Source of the DNA: JBLMYQ01 sp050260055
Lineage (GTDB): Bacteria > Bacillota > Clostridia > Acetivibrionales > UBA4821
Direction: 5' to 3'
Length of the DNA: 64,000 bases
NCBI GenBank assembly: GCA_050260055.1
Contig: JBLNBO010000033.1
Location: 149,756 to 213,755 of the forward strand
The notes beneath the pieces were generated by a model. The model had not been told where the DNA came from. It ran no database searches and was given only the letters and a program-made list of their open reading frames with translations. Below, in pieces: positions 17,457 to 26,758 of this stretch. Within the stretch, counting starts at the first letter, position 1. Every line of letters starts with the position of its first letter. A program made the translations under genes and the position numbers.

Positions 17457-19496
17457 TTATTGAATATCTGGATTGTAAGGATCGCTGTCAGCTACATCTC
17501 CGACACCATCCCCATCACTATCCAGCTGATCTGGATTGAAAATAAATGGAGCATTATCATTTATGTCCGGAACTCCGTCTTCATCAGAATCTAGTATCCC
17601 TTCTCCAATGGTATAAGTAAATGTAGCTACCTCGCTCCATATGCCATTTCTGACCTGTATTGCCTTAATTGTTATTATATCTTCCATATTGCCTGTTGCA
17701 ACAATTCCGCTTGCAGCGTTATACTTTTGGGAAGTCTGGGATGGAGTTGTACCATCAAGTGTATAGTAAACAGCATCTCCCTGCATTTCAATATGAATAA
17801 CTTCACCATTTCGCACAATGCTTCCGCTCGCTGGGGTTGTTTTTGTTGGTGGTACCATAGATATACTTAGGTCAATCGTATATACTTTACTATCCTTGCC
17901 CTCTTCACTAACTATAACTTCTATTATGTTAGTTCCCCCTATTAGGTTGGTAATTTCGCCATTTGGATATGTTTGTTCTCCGCATTTTATTTCTACAGTT
18001 GTACCTTCTGCCGGAGTTGCAATAATCGAAACATAATTGGTTCCATCGGTAATACTAGCTGTGTATTCATAATTCTTGGCTGTAAATCGTGGATTTAAAT
18101 TTCCTTCACCGGAAGAATCCTCTGAACCCTTTATTAATACCAAATTGATAAGGTCTTTTGCCCGAGGGTCTGAATCAGTTACGGTAACTGTTGGAGTCCC
18201 TCTCCAGCTTGTTTCAAAATCTATAGTAAAAGTATGTTCACCAACCGCTAATTTTTGCATAAAGCTTTTAGATATAATTATTTTATTATTGAGGCCTTCT
18301 TCATATATATAATCAGTTCCTTCAGTTAGTTGTACATTATTATATGTAACTCTCGAAACACTATCTTGCAATGGAAGCTGAATTGATAAATCCTGGCCTG
18401 TATATAAATCATAGCTTACGTTATCAACGGTTATAGGCATAAAATCTTCATCTATGGTTCCATCACAATCATTATCAATTCCATCTGGTACATCGGTTGC
18501 GCCAGGATGTATTTCAGAATTTAAATCATCCCAATCTCCTGATACTAGAGCTGTGTATGGATATTCAGGCTGTACTAAATACTTAAAGTCGCTGTATTCA
18601 AGTCCAAAGTATCCATATTCTGTTTTCCCATATCCATCCTGGTCTTCATCCATGTAATATATTGTCCCTTCTAAGTCCTCATCTATTATTCCATCACCAT
18701 CATTGTCCTTTCCATCAGGCATTTCTGGCGCACCCGGATAGCTGTTACTATCTTGGTCATCAAAATCTCCATCTTTAACTGCTGTATAGTCTCCCTCTGG
18801 TCCCTCTGCCATAATAAAGTCTGTAGAACCATAGCCATCGTTGTCCGAGTCTTTATAATACTTACTTAATACAGGGCTATAATTTGTCTTATATATAATT
18901 ATTTGAAAATCAGATGTTTGGATGTCGGTATTCGTAAAACTATAAAAATTTATTCTAATTGAACCATATTGGCCCTCTCCCCGGCTTATTTGTGGAGCGC
19001 AGGGCGAATTAGGAGTTACAAATACTAAGTATTTGCCAGGATAATAATCCTCGCCTTCTATTGCAATTGAGTAGCCTGTGCTGTCTAGTGTTGCAGATAT
19101 ATTATCTGTGCCTGAAATCTTTTTACCGTATTTATTAATAAATGCATAAGCAAGTGGACCATTTTGACTGCTTTGCTGTGGATTTGACCATGCCAGCGAG
19201 CTTCCATTAAACATAAGAGCATCTCCACTCGAAGCTCCTTCAGTATTAATCTTATCTAATGAAACTGATTGATTGAGAATTTTATCTTGTGTTACAGACC
19301 CATTTGCTAAATCCTGCTCTGAAACAGCCCCATCAACAATATGCCTACTTTCAATAATATCAGACGGTAGATTCTTAATAAATGTTAGCCATTTCTTAAG
19401 AGCGGGATCATCATTTGATTTTGCTGACGCAAACATCGATGCACAAATTAATAGAGCAGCAAAAACAATTAATACTTTAATAAACTTTCTTTGCAT
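17457..19496 (-). CDS. Secreted multidomain protein with MopE-like metal-binding repeats, X2 module and thrombospondin-3 repeats
   Basis: The signal peptide is MQRKFIKVLIVFAALLICAS. Two MopE-type repeats follow (YKDSDNDGYG... PDGKDNDGDGIIDED and YMDEDQDGYG... PDGIDNDCDGTIDED, about residues 215-350). Then come an X2-like Ig module as found in cellulosomal proteins (about 355-445, GLNNKIIISKSFMQKLAVG), a cadherin-like beta sandwich (about 450-540), a chitobiase-type C-terminal domain with VYYTLDGTTPS (about 545-625), and two calcium-binding repeats at the end (DSDEDGVPD, DSDGDGVGD). There is no enzymatic domain, dockerin or sortase motif. AAGGAG lies 7 nt before the ATG. An extracellular structural or adhesive role is likely. 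Confidence 0.85.
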   Translation of the reverse strand: MQRKFIKVLIVFAALLICASMFASAKSNDDPALKKWLTFIKNLPSDIIESRHIVDGAVSEQDLANGSVTQDKILNQSVSLDKINTEGASSGDALMFNGSSLAWSNPQQSSQNGPLAYAFINKYGKKISGTDNISATLDSTGYSIAIEGEDYYPGKYLVFVTPNSPCAPQISRGEGQYGSIRINFYSFTNTDIQTSDFQIIIYKTNYSPVLSKYYKDSDNDGYGSTDFIMAEGPEGDYTAVKDGDFDDQDSNSYPGAPEMPDGKDNDGDGIIDEDLEGTIYYMDEDQDGYGKTEYGYFGLEYSDFKYLVQPEYPYTALVSGDWDDLNSEIHPGATDVPDGIDNDCDGTIDEDFMPITVDNVSYDLYTGQDLSIQLPLQDSVSRVTYNNVQLTEGTDYIYEEGLNNKIIISKSFMQKLAVGEHTFTIDFETSWRGTPTVTVTDSDPRAKDLINLVLIKGSEDSSGEGNLNPRFTAKNYEYTASITDGTNYVSIIATPAEGTTVEIKCGEQTYPNGEITNLIGGTNIIEVIVSEEGKDSKVYTIDLSISMVPPTKTTPASGSIVRNGEVIHIEMQGDAVYYTLDGTTPSQTSQKYNAASGIVATGNMEDIITIKAIQVRNGIWSEVATFTYTIGEGILDSDEDGVPDINDNAPFIFNPDQLDSDGDGVGDVADSDPYNPDIQ

Positions 19497-19628
19497 AATA
19501 CATCTCCTTTACTATAATATTTACTTTGTAAAATATTACCTTTCGGCTTCTCGTATTTTATTATTTCTTCGTACCAATGTCAACCAACCATGCTTATCCC
19601 GCTAATTTCGTAATTAGATTTTTTGCAT

Positions 19629-19660
19629 AAAAATATACCCCCTTAAAGAAGGGAGTATAT
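19629..19660 (-). terminator. Terminator of the E2-like acyltransferase gene
   Basis: ATATAC...GTATAT stem with an inner C/G-rich stem. In minus sense it is followed by four T. Confidence 0.65.
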
Positions 19661-19725
19661 CCTAGCTTATTTATATATTAGGGTTTAAGCGAATTCTTTA
19701 TTAAGTAAATTTTTTTATATTAATT

Positions 19726-20574
19726 TTACACAAAAAGTTTTACTTTTTCATTTATGCCTGTTTCCAGTAAATAAGGATTATTTAAATATTTTTCAAATAG
19801 CTTTAATGACTGGGAAAAATAGAATCCATCACATATTCTTTCATCTAATGTATAACCAATTTGGCAGCATTTCTTTACAACTACTTCATTATTTTCAACC
19901 ACCGGCAGTTTCACTGTCTTTCCTAGTGCAACAAAAATACCAGTTGTTCCGAAATCATAGAGATGATGATAAATATAATTAGTATCTATTGATTTCAAAT
20001 AAGTAAAAAATAATGATGTGTGAAAAGGACTTGCCTTAATAACACTCTTTGGAAGCAGATTATGATGGTCCATTCCCTTTAAAATTCTAACTAATAATTT
20101 TTTAATAGTCCCCGGCATTGACATTACTGTTTTAGCGAGTTTATCTACATCGTGATTGTTTTTATATGAAGTAGCTTGAACGATTTTATTATCTATTATT
20201 TCGATTATTTCAAAAATACTTTCCTTGCCTGTGAATTCAAATTTTACCGTTGTTTCTTCTCCATCATCACTAAGTGAGCGTTTAACAGCCATTGAAACGA
20301 ATATTCCATTACGCTGATAAACCTGACTGTTCATGACAAAGCGGTTAAGCTGGGGTCTTTCTGCAATGAGCCTTACATAAGCAGCTATAAAGAAATGCAT
20401 ATAACTAAGACTATGCCCTTGCTCTTTTTTCTCTTTAATATAATGGTCAATGGTATCAGCACAGAAAGTCTGCTCTGAAAAATTTTGCGCATCACTGCGC
20501 TTTTCCATTATATAAGGAATAATCTGCATAAATGGTTTTAATGATTTTAGCCGCTCTCCGTCGCTTCGCTTCAT
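19726..20574 (-). CDS. Stand-alone 2-oxoacid dehydrogenase E2-type acyltransferase domain, catalytic His replaced
   Basis: The whole protein is one chloramphenicol-acetyltransferase/E2 catalytic fold with no lipoyl or subunit-binding domain. The C-terminal block GYTLDERICDGFYF aligns with the HxxxDG active site of E2 enzymes, but the His position is Glu here (DERICDG instead of DHRxxDG). It may therefore be inactive in classical acyl transfer or do something else. GGGGGA precedes ATG 20574 by about 4 nt. No E1 or E3 genes are near. It starts 146 nt after the GH77 gene ends. Confidence 0.7.
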   Translation of the reverse strand: MKRSDGERLKSLKPFMQIIPYIMEKRSDAQNFSEQTFCADTIDHYIKEKKEQGHSLSYMHFFIAAYVRLIAERPQLNRFVMNSQVYQRNGIFVSMAVKRSLSDDGEETTVKFEFTGKESIFEIIEIIDNKIVQATSYKNNHDVDKLAKTVMSMPGTIKKLLVRILKGMDHHNLLPKSVIKASPFHTSLFFTYLKSIDTNYIYHHLYDFGTTGIFVALGKTVKLPVVENNEVVVKKCCQIGYTLDERICDGFYFSQSLKLFEKYLNNPYLLETGINEKVKLFV

Positions 20575-20661
20575 AAATTCCCCCATAATTAAGACATATG
20601 AACCTACTTATATATTTATTGTATATTATTATTTTTCATGTCACAACTTAAGAAACTTAAA

Positions 20662-20733
20662 AAGGTACACCTTGCTCCTCCGTCGCAATGCGGGCTTTAG
20701 CTCTAAATTCACTCCGTTTATTAAGAGCTAAAT
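20662..20733. repeat. Dispersed hairpin repeat, copy A
   Basis: Begins AAGGTACACCTTGCTCCTCC and resembles the copies at 34711-34901. It contains a perfect TTAGCTCT/AGAGCTAA stem. The right arm overlaps the last codons and stop of the GH77 gene. Confidence 0.6.
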
Positions 20734-22802
20734 GCCTCATACACAATAAAATGATGGTCTGTCTTTCTAGGCAGCTCAATATATATATGCCCTTTCATTT
20801 CTAACCCGGTTCGATAATATAACTTTCCATTATTATCAGATGCTGCAATATCTAGAAGCTTATATTTTTTTTGGGGACTCATTAAAGATCTAAACTCCTT
20901 CGGAAGTTCAACAGTACCAATTTGTTTATCTTCAGAAAGATTTGCGATTACAAATTCCATTACAGGCACACCAATTTCTTGATGCTTGAATATTTCCCAT
21001 CGTTTATTTAAAGAATTTTGGTAAATAAGTTTCCGACCAGAAGTAATATTTGCAATCCATGTAAAAAAAGCACCGTGTTCAATCAACCTTTGAGGATAAT
21101 CAAATGGTTGGTCTTCTCTTTTAAAAATCTTTGTTAGCTGCTCCTTGAAGGGCTCAAGTTTTTCTATAGGCGGCAAAATTCTACTGAAATTTCTATTCTC
21201 ATTTCCAACCCAAGAAGGAGTGCCGGCAATATTGAGATTGAAATATTCATTAACTCCTACCTCCTGTGGAAATAACAGTGCAAAAATATCCTGGATAGGA
21301 ATGGTTACCATTTCCGCTGAAGAAATCATGAATACCTCCAGCATGGCAATACCCATTTCCGTTGTAATGTCCTTTGGATTCAGGGGCGTTTGATTAGGAG
21401 TTGTAAGTATACCAAACTGCTGACTTAAAAAGTTTGCTATCTTATGCTCCGGATAAAGAAAATCGTTTAAAGCTACATTGCCTCTTTTTCCGCAAAGCAT
21501 CTGAATAATAGTAGGAAGATCGTGGGTGGATAAATACAGCTCGGTTTCTTTTGGCAAGGTTCTGTGATCCACATATTGACCGGATATATTTTTATGTGGA
21601 GCAACATACATTTCAAGAATAGATTTCCCAGACTTACACATCCTTAAAATAGCTTCCTCAACGGCACTTTGCCTTGGAGTATCACCGAGTGTCTCTCCCC
21701 CAACTTCAAGTCCATGATTCAAAACAATCTGTATTATTCTTTCTACATTATTAATCAGGATTTCACGATTTTTAGGATCTATAACATATTTACCTCTATC
21801 ATTTTCATCCTCATGGTCTAATACATATTGAGTTGCATAGCCACACATATGGTCTAGAAATAGAATATCAACATATTGAGCAAGGTATTCAATTCTCTCG
21901 TTCATTAATCTATAGTAAGTTTCATCTACAGCAAAATATGGCGGAATATGCCAATTCTGACCATTGTCTGCTCCTATATCGTAATTCACATCGAACGCCT
22001 TGCCTTGAAGCCACCAAACGTCTCCGCTGGCCGATGGGTCAATCCCAAAAGCAATAATCACCTCACGTTTTAACCCCATCTCATGATACAAATCCTTTAT
22101 CATAAGCTGCTGTTCATGCAAACAAAACTGACTGTATTGATATATCTCAATCTCCTCATTATAAAGTGGTATCAGCCTCTTTACTGCTTCGTTTTCCGGA
22201 TTTTGATATTCAATAGGCCATGTTCTGAAATCAGGTTCTGCATTGGTGTAAGTATTTAAGACCATAGATTGTACAATGGAAAAAACGGCGTTTCTTCTTA
22301 GATGCTCATTGTATTTATCAACATAATTTTTAAAAGCTCTGGCACGCTCAGAATCAGGATTCAATTTAATTTCTTTCAGAAATTTTTTTGAAGCTTTTCC
22401 CAATATAATCGTTCTTGCTTCCCGGTGTATATCAAAAGCACAACACATATCTTTTTCATAAACTATAGGTCTTTTAGGGATTATAGCTAATAAATCAGGA
22501 TCTTTCTGAACCTCAGGAACCATCTCCAAAACCAGATAGTCAAGCTCCAACCCAAATAAAGATGAAGAAAACGGGCTGGTCGTACTTTGATGTTTCTGGG
22601 TAAAGGGTAGTTCCATAATATTGGTTACACCTATATCCCGTAAAAAATGAATTACACACGCTAAATCCTCAAGATTTCCTACATAATCACGTGCTGTTAA
22701 GGAATTTGAGGAATTTTTGAATCGGCTATAGCCCTTAGAAGAATTTGCTGCAAAGATGGGAACTATAACTTTCGTTCTTTTTCTATATAAAGAATTATTC
22801 AT
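20721..22802 (-). CDS. Divergent GH77 4-alpha-glucanotransferase (amylomaltase-like)
   Basis: Probably rearranges alpha-1,4-glucans. Recognisable but diverged GH77 landmarks are STTSPFSSSLFGLELDYL (normally SPYSSxSxxALNPLFI), IIAFGIDPSASGDVWW (normally GDxPIFVAxDSADVW), the nucleophile region ILFLDHMCGY (normally RIDHFRG), GLEVGGETLGDTP (acid/base, normally AEDLG), and YLSTHDLPT (normally GTHDNxT). The length, 693 aa, is longer than a typical MalQ of about 500. GGAGGGAG directly precedes the ATG. Because several blocks deviate, a related specificity is possible. No other glycogen genes are adjacent. Confidence 0.72.
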   Translation of the reverse strand: MNNSLYRKRTKVIVPIFAANSSKGYSRFKNSSNSLTARDYVGNLEDLACVIHFLRDIGVTNIMELPFTQKHQSTTSPFSSSLFGLELDYLVLEMVPEVQKDPDLLAIIPKRPIVYEKDMCCAFDIHREARTIILGKASKKFLKEIKLNPDSERARAFKNYVDKYNEHLRRNAVFSIVQSMVLNTYTNAEPDFRTWPIEYQNPENEAVKRLIPLYNEEIEIYQYSQFCLHEQQLMIKDLYHEMGLKREVIIAFGIDPSASGDVWWLQGKAFDVNYDIGADNGQNWHIPPYFAVDETYYRLMNERIEYLAQYVDILFLDHMCGYATQYVLDHEDENDRGKYVIDPKNREILINNVERIIQIVLNHGLEVGGETLGDTPRQSAVEEAILRMCKSGKSILEMYVAPHKNISGQYVDHRTLPKETELYLSTHDLPTIIQMLCGKRGNVALNDFLYPEHKIANFLSQQFGILTTPNQTPLNPKDITTEMGIAMLEVFMISSAEMVTIPIQDIFALLFPQEVGVNEYFNLNIAGTPSWVGNENRNFSRILPPIEKLEPFKEQLTKIFKREDQPFDYPQRLIEHGAFFTWIANITSGRKLIYQNSLNKRWEIFKHQEIGVPVMEFVIANLSEDKQIGTVELPKEFRSLMSPQKKYKLLDIAASDNNGKLYYRTGLEMKGHIYIELPRKTDHHFIVYEAFSS

Positions 22803-22961
22803 TTACTCCCTCCAAGAAGCATGAATTATTATTAGTAACAACTAACTTTATTGTATAAAATCAATATTTTTTATTGAGGTATATATAATTATAGCATGTA
22901 AGAACAAAAGTGAAAATCAATAAATTTTAGTCCTTTATCATATAAAATTTCTTAAAACATG

Positions 22962-23008
22962 ATAATCCTTTAAAATGCGTTTTCATCAACTACACTTTAA
23001 AGGATTAT
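22962..23008 (-). terminator. Stem-loop downstream of pheT
   Basis: Perfect 13-bp stem ATAATCCTTTAAA with its complement across a 21-nt loop, about 35 nt past the pheT stop. The T-tract is weak, so it could be a terminator or a 3'-end stabiliser. Confidence 0.5.
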
Positions 23009-23043
23009 TAGGTGCCCTTATTTAGAATCTATCCGAGTTGCTA

Positions 23044-25491
23044 TCAACCACGAAGTTCAGCATCCAAAGTTTTTTCAAGACGTCTTATTATAGTATTAGC
23101 ACAGCTTTCTATTTCATTTGATGTTAAAGTCTTTTTAAGCGAACCGATTATTAGCCTGAAAGTAACCGATTTTTTGCCCTCAGGAACTTGCTGCCCTTTG
23201 TATTCATCCACAAAAAATACATCTTGAAGCAAATTTTCAGAATCATATTCACTTTTACATATAACTGTTTCAAATATTTGCTCCCATTTAACCGCCGAAT
23301 TAAACAACATTGATACGTCATACCCCGTCATTGGATACTCCGGGATACGAGTAAATTTATTTGTTCTGGAAGCGTATGGCTTTAATAAATCTATGTCTAG
23401 TTCAAATAGCATTACTGCACTGTTTTTAATACCGCAATCAAGTGATGCTTTTTTCGAGAGAAGTCCTAGGTTTCCCACTTTTTCACCATTATGAGTGATA
23501 TTCAACCATATCACATTATCAGCCCAACTCGGCTTTTCAACTCTTTCAAAAATTATTGGTTCTGTGTGTATATATCTAGGAAGAGCTTGCACAACACCTT
23601 TTATTTTCCTGAAAAGTACGTTTATGTTTTTAGGATTATCCACATAAGCCCCGGCAACATTCTTTCGTTCTAAAGGTAAGAATTCACGCGAATCATTTAA
23701 AGCTTTGAAATCTTTGTTAAAAAAAACTTTAGCGGATTCAAATATCCCAAATTTATCAAAGAAACGAAGATTTTCGCTGACTGATTTGCAAATATTTGGC
23801 AAAAGCGACGAGCGAATATAGCGTTCGCTTGAAGATGGTGGAGCTGACAACGAAATCATTTCATCGGTATTAAGTGAAAGAGCATTTAAATATTCATCAC
23901 TGACCCACGGATATGTAAATACCTCATTCATTCCGCAGCGAAACGCCAAATACTCCCTTATTCTTCTGTCAATGTCAACTTTTGGCTGATTTATCGCACC
24001 TTCAAACGAAGTTATTATGGGCATTGGTTCAAAATTGTCAAAGCCATGCGTTCTGGCTACTTCTTCCATAATATCATGAGGCTCAGAAATATCACCCGTG
24101 CTGCGCCACGTTGGCACCACTACGTGCATAATATCCCCGTTAAAAGTAACTTCAATTCCAAGTTTTTTAAGCTTTTTTTCAATATCCTCGTTACGGATAC
24201 GTTTTCCGAGACATTTTTCAAGCCAATCAAGAGAAACATTAATTTCACTTTTTTTAAGGCGTTTTGGGTAGTTATCACTAAAACTTGTTACCAACATACT
24301 CGGGAAAATTTTCTTAAACATTTCCATTGCCAGCGAAAGAGCAATGTCGCATCTTTCGGGGTCTATACCTTTTTCATTTCTGGTTGATGATTCTGTGCGA
24401 ACCTCATGACGCATCGTACTGCGTCTAATTCCGATGGGTTCAAAATTGGCTATTTCAAGTATTATTTTATTCGTTTCAGGTAGCACGGAATCTTTTTTCC
24501 CACCCATTATCCCTGCAAGTGCAATCGATTCGTTTTCGTCTGCAATTACCAGATCTTCTGCTGAAAATGAAAGTTCTTTGCCATCTAAAAGCAACATTTT
24601 TTCTAAATTTTCGGCACGGCGTACTGTTATGTTTCCGTTTATTTTATCTGAATCGAATGCGTGCAACGGTTGACCTGTTGAGAGCATTACATAATTGGTT
24701 ATGTCAACTATGGCGTTTATGGGGCGCATTCCTACACGCCAAATTCGGCTTTGAACCTCAAACGGTGATAGTTTTACCGAAACGTTTTCAATTTTTACTC
24801 CAATATATCTTGGACAGCAAACTTCATCTTCTAAATTAATTATTAAATTTTGCACAGTCGGTGGCGAAAACGGCACAAACTCTTTGAACGGAAGATTATA
24901 CAAAGCAGAAATTTCCCTTGCAATACCGTAGTGTCCCCAAAGGTCAGGCCTGTTTGTCAGTGATTTGTTATCAATTTCTAATATTATATCATCTAAACCT
25001 AAAGCTTCCGCAAGATTAGTACCAGCTTGGGCATCAAACTGCGATAAATCAAGTATTGTTCCCTCTTCTGCAAATGGAAATAGGTCAAAAAGTCCTATCT
25101 CTGAAGATGCACAAATCATACCAAAACTTTCCGCGTCGCGCACTTTCGTTTGCTTGATTTCTGCAAGTTCACCCTTCCCGTGCCAGCGAACCATTGCACC
25201 AGGACAAGCCACAGCAACTTTCATTCCAACTTTTACGTTTGTACCGCCGCAAACTATTTCTTTTATATCGCTTTGACCAATATCAGTCTTGCATATTTTA
25301 AGTTTATCTGCATTAGGATGGGGAAGTATTTCCTTTATAATACCTATTATTATATTTTCAAACTTTTGAGCAAGTCGGGTTACACCTTCAACCTCTACCG
25401 TTGACATGGTTAGGTCATACTCAAGTTTGGCTATATCTAAGCTTTCGGGTATTTTCACATAATCTTTTATCCAGTTTAGCGATAATTTCAT
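23044..25491 (-). CDS. pheT: Phenylalanyl-tRNA synthetase beta subunit
   Basis: Forms the alpha2-beta2 enzyme that charges tRNA-Phe. The order of domains is normal: an N-terminal tRNA-binding (EMAP-like) domain (about residues 40-150, PHPNADKLKIC), B3/B4 editing domain, B5 domain, core, and a C-terminal anticodon-binding FDX-ACB domain (RIPEYPMTGYDVSMLF). The length, 815 aa, is standard. AGGAG precedes the ATG, and the gene starts 11 nt after the pheS stop. Confidence 0.96.
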   Translation of the reverse strand: MKLSLNWIKDYVKIPESLDIAKLEYDLTMSTVEVEGVTRLAQKFENIIIGIIKEILPHPNADKLKICKTDIGQSDIKEIVCGGTNVKVGMKVAVACPGAMVRWHGKGELAEIKQTKVRDAESFGMICASSEIGLFDLFPFAEEGTILDLSQFDAQAGTNLAEALGLDDIILEIDNKSLTNRPDLWGHYGIAREISALYNLPFKEFVPFSPPTVQNLIINLEDEVCCPRYIGVKIENVSVKLSPFEVQSRIWRVGMRPINAIVDITNYVMLSTGQPLHAFDSDKINGNITVRRAENLEKMLLLDGKELSFSAEDLVIADENESIALAGIMGGKKDSVLPETNKIILEIANFEPIGIRRSTMRHEVRTESSTRNEKGIDPERCDIALSLAMEMFKKIFPSMLVTSFSDNYPKRLKKSEINVSLDWLEKCLGKRIRNEDIEKKLKKLGIEVTFNGDIMHVVVPTWRSTGDISEPHDIMEEVARTHGFDNFEPMPIITSFEGAINQPKVDIDRRIREYLAFRCGMNEVFTYPWVSDEYLNALSLNTDEMISLSAPPSSSERYIRSSLLPNICKSVSENLRFFDKFGIFESAKVFFNKDFKALNDSREFLPLERKNVAGAYVDNPKNINVLFRKIKGVVQALPRYIHTEPIIFERVEKPSWADNVIWLNITHNGEKVGNLGLLSKKASLDCGIKNSAVMLFELDIDLLKPYASRTNKFTRIPEYPMTGYDVSMLFNSAVKWEQIFETVICKSEYDSENLLQDVFFVDEYKGQQVPEGKKSVTFRLIIGSLKKTLTSNEIESCANTIIRRLEKTLDAELRG

Positions 25492-25502
25492 GTTTTTTTC
25501 TC

Positions 25503-26540
25503 CTATCTGAATTGGTTTAAGAATCTAAGGTCAGCACTGTGGAATAACCTTACGTCATCTACCCCATAGCGCATCATAACCAAGCGATCTAAACCAATAT
25601 TTACGTAAAATCCGGTAAATTCATTAGGGTCTAGCCCTGCAGCACGAATTACATTAGGATGTGGAGTTCCGCCAGGCATTATTTCTATCCAACCAACATG
25701 TTTGCAAACACTGCAACCTTCTCCATTACATACCAAACAACCCATATCAATTTCAAACCCGGGCTCTACAAATGGGAAAAAGCCCGAACGCATCCTGACC
25801 TGCACATCACAGCCGAACACTTTTGAAAGAATACTTTTTATCATTACTTTACCTGAAGAAAAGGTAAAGTCACGGTCAACAATTAATGCTTCGTATTGGA
25901 AGAATGCACGTTCGTGGCGTGCATCAGTTGATTCGTTTCGATACACTCTGCCGGGATAAACAAAACGAAACGGCGGCTTATGTGTTTGCATATAAAGAAC
26001 ACTGGTACCTGTAAGATGGGGACGAAGGCAGAGTCTGTTTCCTCCTCTACCAGTATCGTGCCCTGATATCCAATATGTATCCATACTCTCTCTAGCAGGA
26101 TGGTCGGGTGGGAAGTTTAAATTGTCAAAAGCATAAAGTTCGCTGGTTATTTCAGTTCCCTCGAATATTTCAAAGCCCATAGAACGAAAAGCGTCGTTAA
26201 GATCAAAACACATTTGAGTAATGGGGTGCAGAACACCATCTTCTGGCAATAAACCGGGAACAGTAAAATCAAAATCCGGCGGCGTTTCAGATTCTTTAAG
26301 ACAAATTTCTTCTCTTCGAGATTCTAGCATAGCGGTAAGACGTTTCTTTATTTCATTCGCTGTTTTTCCTGCTTCAGCACGCTGAGAAACTTCAAGACTA
26401 GAAATTTCTTTTAATATATTTGTGAGTAAACCCTGTTTTCCGAGAAGAAATACCTTCACGTTTTGCAGTTCCTCTAAAGTTTTTGCTTTTTCAATTTTTT
26501 CTTCTCCGCTCAAAAGCATAGCATCTAATTTATCTTTCAT
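25503..26540 (-). CDS. pheS: Phenylalanyl-tRNA synthetase alpha subunit
   Basis: A class II core with HPARESMDTYW, the motif 2 region FRFVYPGRVYRNESTDARHE and GLDRLVMMRYGVDDVRLF at the C-terminus. The longest frame (from 26636) would add 32 unrelated residues. GAGGAG stands 8 nt before ATG 26540, giving 345 aa as in the family. Cotranscribed with pheT from the consensus promoter at 26602-26630. No T-box element is visible in the leader of roughly 55 nt. Confidence 0.95.
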   Translation of the reverse strand: MKDKLDAMLLSGEEKIEKAKTLEELQNVKVFLLGKQGLLTNILKEISSLEVSQRAEAGKTANEIKKRLTAMLESRREEICLKESETPPDFDFTVPGLLPEDGVLHPITQMCFDLNDAFRSMGFEIFEGTEITSELYAFDNLNFPPDHPARESMDTYWISGHDTGRGGNRLCLRPHLTGTSVLYMQTHKPPFRFVYPGRVYRNESTDARHERAFFQYEALIVDRDFTFSSGKVMIKSILSKVFGCDVQVRMRSGFFPFVEPGFEIDMGCLVCNGEGCSVCKHVGWIEIMPGGTPHPNVIRAAGLDPNEFTGFYVNIGLDRLVMMRYGVDDVRLFHSADLRFLNQFR

Positions 26541-26601
26541 AAGCATTCTCCTCATTGTCAAATAACTTTCAGCATTACATTTCACTTTAGTTATGGGTTT
26601 T

Positions 26602-26630
26602 ATATTAATACAACCACTTATTTTTGTCAA
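26602..26630 (-). promoter_or_regulatory. Promoter of pheST
   Basis: On the minus strand TTGACA, a 17-nt spacer and TAATAT, a near-consensus housekeeping promoter. The start of transcription would fall about 55 nt upstream of pheS ATG. Confidence 0.8.
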
Positions 26631-26721
26631 TGTCAAGCAATCGCGGTATTATAGCAATGCAAACCACTTACCTTCCAAGTCAATAAAAACATTAATTCGT
26701 TTAGGTTTTATGTTACAATTT

Positions 26722-26757
26722 TTAAAAATCGGGCCAAAAAAACTTGCCCCGATTTAG
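26722..26757 (-). terminator. Terminator of the radical SAM/trpDC operon
   Basis: AAATCGGG/CCCGATTT stem extended by CAA/TTG, followed in minus sense by a T-rich run. It begins directly after the stop at 26759. Confidence 0.8.
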
Positions 26758-26758
26758 T

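Noticed and set aside
17457..19496. Dockerin-type duplicated repeats in the secreted protein
   Set aside because: The Asp-rich repeats follow MopE and thrombospondin-3 patterns; the dockerin spacing and duplicated F-hand are not seen.
26541..26700. T-box riboswitch upstream of pheS
   Set aside because: An ACCGCG hexamer is present, but it lies upstream of the pheST promoter, not between promoter and gene, and there is no terminator or specifier structure.
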